A stretch of 16,660 nt of DNA, taken from NCBI GenBank assembly GCA_900128585.1, contig LT642330.1:5941-22600 (forward strand), given 5' to 3'. A model generated the notes under the pieces. That model was not told the origin of the DNA. It saw nothing but the letters and a program-made list of their open reading frames with translations, and did not search any database. Origin of the DNA: Stramenopiles sp. TOSAG23-3 (lineage: Eukaryota > Sar). The position numbers and the translations under genes were made by a program. Position 1 is the first letter of the stretch. Every line of letters begins with the position of its first letter. Positions 9,522-15,479 of the stretch are shown here, one piece after another.

Positions 9522-9859
9522 ATTAGCTGAAGATCTCATAACATCACAGAAGTACACAGAAAGAGTTCTACTATTCGTTCCGTTTGCATTCAACATTGAT
9601 TGCATATTTAAGCGGTGGTTTAGGTTTTGCTTTCGGGAAAAAATTACACGCCTCTTTCTCTAACATACCAGCCTCTGAATCATTCAATTTAATCAAATCA
9701 GATACTAAGACATATAATAAAAAAATGCATAGAGAACATAGTAAAAATAATAAAAAAACTTATCAGTTTATCTCAGTACCCTTCTGCGTTGTCGTTATTT
9801 TGCAATATATGCCGTGGCCTAACGTTAAATGTAAACTGAACTGCACGAAAAACTGCTAT
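9522..9859 (+). other. 3' flank of the receptor gene
   Basis: The stretch is AT-rich with ATAATAAAAAAATG near 9715 and AATAATAAAAAAAC near 9748, which could serve as polyadenylation signals. An open frame at 9584-9874 begins with TTG and has its only early ATG deep inside, so I treat it as untranslated. Family-R sequence begins at 9860. Confidence 0.45.
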
Positions 9860-10403
9860 TATAGTATGTTTTAAGACTCTCATTTTAAATCAATTACTAT
9901 TTCAGTTCCAACCCTAATCCTATCTTGATGTTTCATTTAATATACATAAATGACTTCAACAATAACAAAACGTTCTTCTAGTCCCTCACAGGTGGTGTCG
10001 TCCCTCAGTGCATTACGATTGGCTGAAAAATATCAAACCAATTGTGGAAACGGTTTCTACAGGTACCTCTGATGAGTCTAAACGAGTGATTCACCTGCCG
10101 GAGTTTCCGAAACTTGGACCAAACTTCAGATACGCTGATAATCTATCCACCCCCAACATCGCAAGAGTCGAGCAGATCCAGGCAACCAAAAAAAATCTAG
10201 CCGCTGTTTGAGTTTTGGTAATAAAGGGAAGATTGATGCTCCAAGTGACTCTGATGGGTTCGGCGAAGAAGTGATCTACTCGCATGAATCTCCAAAGAAG
10301 GAAGAAACTTTCAGGGACTTTGATTGGGAGAAGAATCGATTTGTTGAATACATATCACCTTTACAATAGTAATTGATATAACACGAGAGTCTTAAATCAT
10401 ACT
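9860..10403 (+). mobile_element. Family-R arms enclosing a broken ORF
   Basis: The left arm (9860-9925) is nearly identical to 13626-13693, including AGTATGTTTTAAGACTCTC and AACCCTAATCCTATCT. The right arm, GAGAGTCTTAAATCATACT (10385-10403), is the inverse of the left-arm block. The enclosed ~460 bp has no counterpart in the other family-R copies in this window and carries coding-like sequence (next entry). This looks like an element that picked up foreign coding DNA, or the flanks of a gene inside a larger transposon. A 13-bp direct repeat, ACATAAATGACTT, at 9944-9956 and 10421-10433 nearly brackets the unit. Confidence 0.5.
9950..10369 (+). pseudogene. Broken unidentified ORF between family-R arms
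   Basis: Three coding-like stretches follow one another. Frame A runs from ATG 9950 (M-T-S-T-I-T-K-R-S-S-S-P-S-Q) to TGA 10070-10072. Frame B is good over about 10040-10195 (H-L-P-E-F-P-K-L-G-P-N-F) and stops at 10209. Frame A resumes from about 10196 (A-P-S-D-S-D-G-F-G-E-E-V) to TAG 10367-10369. The second switch lies at an 8-A run (10188-10195). Two compensating indels, real or from sequencing, would give one protein of about 140 residues. Alternatively a 138-bp GT-AG intron at 10063-10200 joins the two frame-A parts. The product is hydrophilic and I recognise no family. Confidence 0.35.
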
Positions 10404-10410
10404 GTATAAT

Positions 10411-10825
10411 TTGTTTTTTTACATAAATGACTTTGCAACATTTCGTACAAAATACAAGTGCCGTGCTCCAAAGAAAATGAGAGAACTTAGCACAGGGCCG
10501 GGCGTCTGTTGGACATGTGCAACAAACGAGCTCCGAGACAATTGGAACACTACAAACAGAAGTGGCGGTAGCAGCGCTAGCAATAGGGGTGAAGGGAACG
10601 AGATTGTAGCGGCCCCAACTGAGGGAGCGTCCTTGTCGCCTCGCCCGGTCGGAGACAGCACTGACACGTGCTGTTCCAAAGCAAAGGAGAGAAGTAGGCG
10701 CACGGAAGGGCCTCTGTTGGACTTGTGGAAATGCCGAGCGAACAGACGTTAGGGACGCTACAAACAGAAGTAGAAAGTGCAGATTGATAGCAGGGATTGT
10801 TGGTTCGATTCCAACTCTTAGCTAG
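10411..10825 (+). pseudogene. Two diverged C-W-T-C repeats in different frames
   Basis: Two copies of a ~90-bp unit start near 10462 and 10670, 208 bp apart. Both encode P-K-(K/Q)-x-R-E followed by G-(V/L)-C-W-T-C and then N-R-S. Because 208 is not a multiple of three, the copies are in different frames: the first in 10411-10752, the second in 10673-10825. C-W-T-C followed by a basic stretch (R-S-R-K-C-R in copy 2) could be a small zinc-binding, nucleic-acid-binding motif, but I cannot name a domain. The frame change suggests decay or a sequencing indel. The first frame has no ATG at its start. GC content is higher than in the surroundings. Confidence 0.35.
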
Positions 10826-10882
10826 CGACAATGTTGGTCACGAGCTTGGCGTTCTCGTTCTTGCCCCCCGGATAGTAGAGTT

Positions 10883-10985
10883 GCTAATAGCGGCTCCAAC
10901 ATCAGCCCCAACGTCCCCAACGTCAGCCCCACCGCAGCACCAACGGCAGCCCCAACCGCGTACCCACCGGCAGCGCCGACGGCTT
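10883..10985 (+). repeat. GC-rich imperfect tandem repeat, Pro/Ala/Thr-coding
   Basis: Imperfect repeats of a CAGCCCCAAC-like unit encode runs such as A-P-T-S-A-P-T-S-P-T-S-A-P in one frame and P-T-A-A-P-T-A-A-P-T in another. It is strongly GC-rich in an AT-rich window. It is open in more than one frame, as low-complexity repeats often are, and immediately follows the C-W-T-C frames. It could be a linker of the same decayed protein. A further coding-like piece (N-K-Y-N-P-S-F-N-R-T-I-E-A-G) follows at about 10998-11090. Confidence 0.5.
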
Positions 10986-11148
10986 CCGAGGCTTTAATAA
11001 ATATAATCCTTCATTTAACAGAACAATAGAGGCAGGAACTGTAAAAAGAGAATATAAGGTCAAAGCAGCCGCTTGCTGCAAATAAAACAACTTTCAAAAG
11101 AAAGAAACACTTCAAAAGAAATTGTTTTGGTAATCATAAAACAAAAAA

Positions 11149-11346
11149 ATGAGGAACTTACCGAACGCAAGGGAGGTAGAAAAAACAAAGGCAGTGATTT
11201 TTCATAACGCTCTTTCTGCATGTGAACTGTCTGAGCTAAAGAGTACCCGATGGTATCAAAAAATGGTTTTATTCAACCACCAAAACAAAGAAAAAGAACT
11301 CTTGGAAAAATACCCCAAAGTAATATACGCACTTCAAGACTTTTAG
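11149..11346 (+). CDS. Hypothetical ORF, 65 aa, inside the mobile region
   Basis: The ORF has an ATG start and a TAG stop. It is charged and mostly helical-looking (R-E-V-E-K-T-K-A-V-I-F, H-Q-N-K-E-K-E-L-L-E-K). No family is recognised. Its last 74 bases overlap the minus-strand ORF 11273-11524, so at most one of the two is likely real there. It lies between the C-W-T-C fragments and the decayed transposase, all on the plus strand, and may be a leftover piece of an element gene. Confidence 0.25.
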   Translation: MRNLPNAREVEKTKAVIFHNALSACELSELKSTRWYQKMVLFNHQNKEKELLEKYPKVIYALQDF

Positions 11347-11524
11347 ATATCGTCGCAGTTTTCAAATGATCCTCATCAAACACCGCGGCAGTCAACTTAG
11401 CATCAGCACTATGTCTCAAAAATTTATCTTCTATAAATTTAGTGAAGTCCACACAGAAAGTCTGGAATTCAAATGTTTCTTCACCTCTAACAGAGACTTC
11501 ACCTTCCTTGATGAATATATTCAT
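11273..11524 (-). CDS. Hypothetical minus-strand ORF, 83 aa
   Basis: From ATG 11522-11524 the frame reads M-N-I-F-I-K-E-G-E-V-S-V-R-G-E-E and continues F-D-E-D-H-L-K-T-A before losing protein-like character. A possible splice donor GTGCGT follows the S-L-E codons near 11330. Composition over the first ~60 residues looks coding. It is antisense to everything else between 9860 and 13124, so it may be a captured host exon. No domain is recognised. Confidence 0.25.
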   Translation of the reverse strand: MNIFIKEGEVSVRGEETFEFQTFCVDFTKFIEDKFLRHSADAKLTAAVFDEDHLKTATISKSLEVRILLWGIFPRVLFLCFGG

Positions 11525-11659
11525 TGTTATTCTTTGTTTAATGCAAGTGTTTAGCAATGGCAGTATTTTAGTTTGCCGATGCCCGCAATCACCACAGCCA
11601 TTATGTGAACAGCTGATTTTTGGCGAAGACCCGTACAAAAAAGTGAAGTATTCATACTT

Positions 11660-11728
11660 ATGGAGGAAGCTAAATTTAATTACTTAAATAACAGCCAATT
11701 TTCTTGTTTTTACTTATGGATTTTAAGA
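11660..11728 (+). repeat. Left family-R arm of the transposase region
   Basis: Bases 11663-11710 are identical over 48 bp to 369-416. From ATG 11660 this reads M-E-E-A-K-F-N-Y-L-N-N-S-Q-F-S-C-F, the shared family-R peptide. The inverted counterparts lie beyond the decayed transposase at about 13280-13340, 13480-13550 and 13860-13925. It may be the last piece of an N-terminal coding arm that has lost its connection to the catalytic part. Confidence 0.65.
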
Positions 11729-11777
11729 TGAATTTTAGCCAGAAATACAGATATACTAATTTCAGTAATATTCAACG

Positions 11778-12620
11778 ATGGCAATAGATATATTATCCGA
11801 CGATTTGTCACATAGCAACGATTTTGTGGAGAAGGCAACGGAGATTGTGCTGGACAGATGGGTGTGCTGCACAGTATAAAAATAAGGCACAGTTCTTGAA
11901 AATCTATCAGCTGGACATAAAGACTCGCCACCGATTTTTTGCATCATGTCACAGGAAAGGTCCAAGTGAACCAGAGGGCTCGGCAGTAAAGCGAGCTCTG
12001 CGAGTTGCGTTAACAGATAGTAATTTGCCGTTGTACGATTCAGAAAAATCATACAAATACTTAAAGGAAAAATGCACATTTCTGAAAAAGAAACATGATA
12101 CAGTAGACCATAAGAAAAAAACTCACTGCGTGAATCGGCGGGTATTTAAGTTTATTCCACTATCTCAGGTTGTACCAACCAAGAAAGACGTGAAATGTTT
12201 ACAAAGTCAAGTTACGGTTAACCATGATTTAAAAAATACTATGTGTGCTGGTGAACTATGTGTATGATGATGGGCCAGCTGCTCGTGCACCGGATGCAAC
12301 GCAAATTGGCATCTTTAAAAAAGACGCCCATGACAAAAGTGAATGTGGAAGGAAAGAAATTGTAGGATGCTTCCAAATACACCATTTTACGGACTCGCAA
12401 GTTGAAACCGCCTCTGCAGATGAGAGCACTGATGAACCTGCCAGGCGAGTTCGAACAAAAATTGAACAGCACGTCGAAAAATGTTTTTATGGTAAGAAAC
12501 ACCGACGACACATAACATGCAAGCAAGGTGCTTTGTGCAGACCCTAATGATCCAGGGGTGTGGCTCATGAAGTTTACGACAGGGCCAGGCCCTGTTCAGA
12601 GCTGTGATATCGTGAACTGA
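11778..12620 (+). pseudogene. Decayed DNA-transposon protein (D-G-C-A-A-Q-Y-K-N motif)
   Basis: The first piece (ATG 11778) reads S-D-D-L-S-H-S-N-D-F-V-E-K-A. Another frame from about 11848 continues W-T-D-G-C-A-A-Q-Y-K-N-K, then F-F-A-S-C-H-R-K-G-P and G-S-A-V-K-R. This ordered set (S-D-D, T-D-G-x-x-x-Q-Y-K, F-F-A-x-x-H-x-K-G-P, V-K-R) recalls a family of uncharacterised proteins repeated in many eukaryotic genomes and presumed to be transposases; I cite this from memory. The frame shifts again near 12245-12267 (H-F-T-D-S-Q-V-E-T) and at about 12538 (D-P-N-D-P-G-V-W-L-M-K-F), ending at TGA 12618-12620. At least three frame breaks and a shortened spacing between the first two motifs show it is dead. 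The N-terminal half is missing. Confidence 0.6.
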
Positions 12621-12697
12621 CGTTGGCAAGCACTAACAGCAGCAGCAAGGCAACGAGGAAAACTGGGAAATGAGACAGGAATAGGGCCATTCATTAG

Positions 12698-13124
12698 AAT
12701 ACCCAAGAGACATATGAACGAGCTGTTAGGGAGAATGGTGCACCAAATGTAGCTGATAAGCGAGCGTACGTCATAGAGGGATGGTGGTATGAGCACAAAT
12801 TTGACGATGCCCGCCGCTGTCTTATATACCCACCACAAAATACAGACACAGAGAAAACACAACCTTACAAAACATTGATTTGGGGTACAATGGTAAGAAC
12901 ACATACTCGGTGTGGTCGCCAGCCAGTTGAGATGTTTCAATTGGATCCACATAACAAAGAAATCAGTGAGAATGATCGCCAATTTACAGTGAACGAACGT
13001 CAATTTCAAGCAGTTATTAAAACAGTGCATGGACGATGAAGAACTATACAAACGAAACGCTAGGAAGGCCAAGCAGAGAACAACTAATACAATGGAAAAT
13101 ATTACAATGAATCCTATCAATTAG
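12698..13124 (+). pseudogene. Second decayed ORF of the element
   Basis: The frame is open from 12698 to TGA 13037-13039 and reads E-G-W-W-Y-E-H-K-F-D-D-A-R-R-C and F-Q-L-D-P-H-N-K-E-I-S-E. A second frame takes over near 13005 (C-M-D-D-E-E-L-Y-K-R-N-A-R-K-A-K) and ends at TAG 13122-13124. It follows the transposase-like pieces on the same strand, so it may be the C-terminal end of that protein or a second element protein. No domain is recognised. The minus-strand ORF over 12596-13120 is its shadow. Confidence 0.4.
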
Positions 13125-13730
13125 TATAAGGAATTGCACCGGAGTGTAATTTTATCTGCTCCTCAGTCTTTCTCTAAATCATTTTGAAGTAAATGTTTCC
13201 ATTTGATTAGTAAATGTTTTCATTTGATTTGTAAACCACCCAGGCTATTTTTTTTAGAGAGTATGATAGAAGTCTTTTAAAACAAAATATTGGCTGTTAT
13301 TTACAAATTAGGTATTTAAAATTTGTCTTCTTCATGTACTGCGAATGTAATTCTTCTGCTCCTTAGGTCCATTAAAGTTTTGCGTCCTTCATGTACTGCG
13401 AATTTATCTCTGCCCCTGTGATTTTCTTAATCATGAAGTCATTAAAAAAAAAACTAATTCAGTTTAGGAGACATTTTAAAAAACAACAAATTGGCTACTG
13501 TTATTAAAGTAATTAAATTTATCTTCTTCATACACCGCGAAAGTGAATCTGCTCCTTTTGTCCATTAACGATTTACGTTCCTTCATATGCTGCGAATTTG
13601 TCTCTGCTCCTGTAAAAAAAAAATATATAGTATGTTTTAAGACTCTCTCATTTTAAATCAATTACTAATTCAAATCCAACCCTAATCCTATCTGCTCCTG
13701 TAATATTACTAATCAATATACTCTTGTCAC

Positions 13731-13853
13731 TTAGTCTTGATTACCATGCCCTAATGTACTCCATGCATGATCCGAATCGGTGTTTGGATTTGCGACGATG
13801 TCAAATGACCCGAAGTTAACTTCCTCATCCGATGCCTCACTCGTAGATGTCAT
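13731..13853 (-). CDS. Family-R mini-ORF copy 2, 40 aa
   Basis: From ATG 13851-13853 it reads M-T-S-T-S-E-A-S-D-E-E-V-N-F-G-S and ends S-D-H-A-W-S-T-L-G-H-G-N-Q-D before TAA. It aligns without gaps over 38 codons to the ORF at 14023-14136, with the same stop. The aligned start codon is ACG here, but an ATG lies three codons upstream. Acidic and Ser-rich; function unknown. It may be an element exon or the N-terminus of a transposase. Confidence 0.4.
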   Translation of the reverse strand: MTSTSEASDEEVNFGSFDIVANPNTDSDHAWSTLGHGNQD

Positions 13854-14022
13854 TTTTAAAACAAAAAATTGGCTGTTATTTAGAGTAATTAAAATTTAGC
13901 TTCCTCATATACCGCGAAAAAGAATCTACTCAACTTTTATCCATTAAAAGGTTTACATTCCTTTATGTACTGCAAACTGATCTCTACTGTTGTGATTTTA
14001 GTAATCAATATACTTTTGTTAC

Positions 14023-14136
14023 TTAGTCTTGACCATCATTTCCATGTGTGCTCCATGCATGATCCGATTTAGTGTGTGGAATTGCGTCGATGTCAGGAGA
14101 CCCATAATCAACTTCCTCATCCGATATCTCACTCAT
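14023..14136 (-). CDS. Family-R mini-ORF copy 1, 37 aa
   Basis: It starts at ATG 14134-14136, 35 bp inside the element end at 14171, and reads M-S-E-I-S-D-E-E-V-D-Y-G-S-P-D-I, ending S-D-H-A-W-S-T-H-G-N-D-G-Q-D and TAA. The frame is also open upstream to the element end (C-L-E-T-N-T-R-N-D-S-S). Related peptides appear at 13731-13853 (full), 282-316 minus (W-S-T-H-A-N-D-I-Q-D-stop), and, with the first part only, at 3-95 plus and 542-649 minus. Repeated conservation of frame and stop suggests the sequence was coding when the family amplified. No domain is recognised. Confidence 0.45.
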   Translation of the reverse strand: MSEISDEEVDYGSPDIDAIPHTKSDHAWSTHGNDGQD

Positions 14137-14171
14137 AGATGAATCATTCCTTGTGTTGGTTTCCAAGCAGC

Positions 14172-14375
14172 GGCGTGAATTAAAAAAAAAATAATGTTTT
14201 TACTAATCATATATTTTGGGGTCTATATAAAGAATTTAATACTGTACTAGATTCATTTTTTGTTTTTAAGTAATTCTGTGAGTGCACGGAGTAATCTCCT
14301 AAGTTAAGTGTTAAAATGCTCAATGAGATTAACTTAAATCTTGACATTTAAAAACCCAAGGGTTTCAGTTATACG
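14172..14375. other. Spacer after the family-R end
   Basis: AT-rich with no ORF. It contains a short hairpin candidate (TAAGTTAA/TTAACTTA, about 14300-14335) and AAACCCAAGGGTTT near 14352. Nothing else is seen. Confidence 0.4.
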
Positions 14376-14568
14376 CTTATGAGCAAGGAGGGAATTGGGT
14401 TTTGGAGTGGGTGGACGGGGGGGGGCTCACACACGTCAACATTCTTTTTTCGATCATAAGTCCCCCACCCCAATCTTTGATTAATTCAGTGAAATCTTTG
14501 ATTAATTTAGCAGAGTGGGTAGGCCATTTGTCCACCCATTCGTAACTAATTCCTACCTTGCTTATGAG
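14376..14568. repeat. Small imperfect foldback, ~190 bp
   Basis: Arm 14376-14416 (CTTATGAGCAAGGAGGGAAT…GTGGGTGGAC) pairs imperfectly with 14530-14568 (GTCCACCCATTCG…ACCTTGCTTATGAG inverted). The loop is about 113 bp and holds a 9-G run (14417-14425) and a direct repeat of AATCTTTGATTAATT (near 14473 and 14493). It resembles a small MITE remnant. Its right arm overlaps the end of the minus-strand fragment at 14562-14627. Confidence 0.5.
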
Positions 14569-15476
14569 AAAGTTTTCTTTTCAGCAATGTTCTTGATTGT
14601 GGTAAAAACTTCCTTTCCAGTGATCATCGCTTACGGATCTTTATTTTATGCTTATCATATTCCTCTGATGTAAACTTAATCCATCTAGTGGTACTATTGG
14701 TACATTCGACCATTTCAATGGCTTTATCTTCTCTCCATGAAGTCAACTTCTTCAATCTCATGTATCTCCCTCATCTCTGCATCAAAACTTGTGTGATTTA
14801 CGGAATAGCGGCGTGGTTGCTGTTGTTTTAAAATTGCTCGCTGGCTATTCAATGAATCATTCAAGGTTCAGGCCGTTCAACTGTACCATTCGGGTCAGTA
14901 CTCAAAGACACCGTGTGAGTGTGATAACAGCATGGTGTAGCCTTCTATGCTGTATGTGTAGTTTCCGTCTCTGTTTTTTCGTTCTGGGCGGCTACAGCTC
15001 TTTCTATACATAGTTGTGCTTCCTGTCTCCAGTGAACTTGGTTGCGCTTAGGCCTGGGTCCAGATGTTGAATCATTGGTGGGGTATATGCTACTCTGTTC
15101 CCCCCTCCGTTTCCTCCCCCGTATGAGGCGAATTCCTAAATTGAACCAAAAGCACTTGTCTGGGAACAATCGTATTCGCATGAATCCCTGCCTTTCCAAC
15201 CCAGCGCCAGCTCCGGCTAGCCCCCGAGCCTCTGATTTAAGGGTGGATGCGTTTGGCACTAGTCCGAAGTGCGTATCGGTTCGCAAAATGCATCTGCTTC
15301 ATCCTCAACCGATGTCATACCTGTCGATTGATAGTATGGGGGTCTCATCCTCCGGCAACAAAGCCTTCTTCACATCTCCCCCATCGATCTCAGAGTCATT
15401 GAAGGCGGGCTTCGTAAATTATGACGCATTCTCCATTCTCGATACTGCCAAGCAATGAGGGGACGTTGCAAAAGAG
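14562..15476 (-). pseudogene. Decayed or heavily spliced minus-strand coding region
   Basis: At least eight short minus-strand frames with protein-like composition follow one another. In reading order: 15396-15476 (S-L-L-G-S-I-E-N-G-E-C-V), 15305-15418 (D-S-E-I-D-G-G-D-V-K-K-A-L-L), 15259-15318 (M-T-S-V-E-D-E-A-D-A), 15004-15135 (M-I-Q-H-L-D-P-G-L-S), 14895-15011 (D-G-N-Y-T-Y-S-I-E-G-Y-T), 14724-14801 (M-R-E-I-H-E-I-E-E-V-D), 14624-14761 (W-I-K-F-T-S-E-E-Y-D) and 14562-14627 (M-I-T-G-K-E-V-F-T-T-I-K). Several switches look like simple frameshifts; others sit at plausible splice sites (CTAACAG before 15476, AATTTAG before 15135, GTAAGC near 14632). I recognise no family. It could continue the gene at 15480-15929 or be an element remnant. 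The competing plus-strand ORF 15042-15458 lacks an ATG start. Confidence 0.3.
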
Positions 15477-15479
15477 CTG

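Larger units (their letters stand above)
13278..14171 (-). repeat. Tandem right-end arms of family R
   Basis: At least three diverged units follow each other, each starting with an AATTGGCTG- or ATTGGCTG-containing block (about 13290, 13491, 13869). Each continues through CTTC(T/C)TCAT…GCGAA to a second GCGAA or GCAAA block and a TCTCTGC/TCTACT run. The last two also contain CTTAGTCTTGA, CTCCATGCATGATCCGA and TTCCTCATCCGAT. The array ends at 14171 with TTCCAAGCAGC, the inverse of the window's first 11 bases. It reads as nested or repeated right ends, mirrored against the left arm at 11660-11710. Two intact small ORFs inside it are listed separately. Confidence 0.7.

Noticed and set aside
9584-9874. 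Plus-strand ORF of 96 codons after the receptor gene
   Set aside because: It begins with TTG, has no early ATG, is Lys/Asn-rich from AT bias and runs into a family-R arm. It is more likely 3' untranslated sequence.
10796-10816. A tRNA-like T arm: GTTGG stem, TTCGATT loop, CCAAC stem
   Set aside because: The arm is perfect, but no matching acceptor stem, D arm or anticodon arm can be found at the right distances. It also lies inside the second C-W-T-C coding frame, so I treat it as a chance match or at most a SINE-like relic.
12596-13120. Minus-strand ORF of 174 codons
   Set aside because: It has a biased, Cys/Phe-rich composition and is antisense to plus-strand pieces that read as better protein (12698-13124). 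It is a shadow.
14134-14171. Assigning family R to piggyBac from the acidic N-terminal peptide and its W-S-T motif
   Set aside because: The resemblance is slight, no TTAA target site is seen at 14171, and the D-G-C-A-A-Q-Y-K-N protein is not a piggyBac transposase as far as I can tell.
15042-15458. Plus-strand ORF of 138 codons
   Set aside because: It starts with TTG and overlaps minus-strand fragments of more natural composition. It was not chosen, though the strand choice is uncertain.
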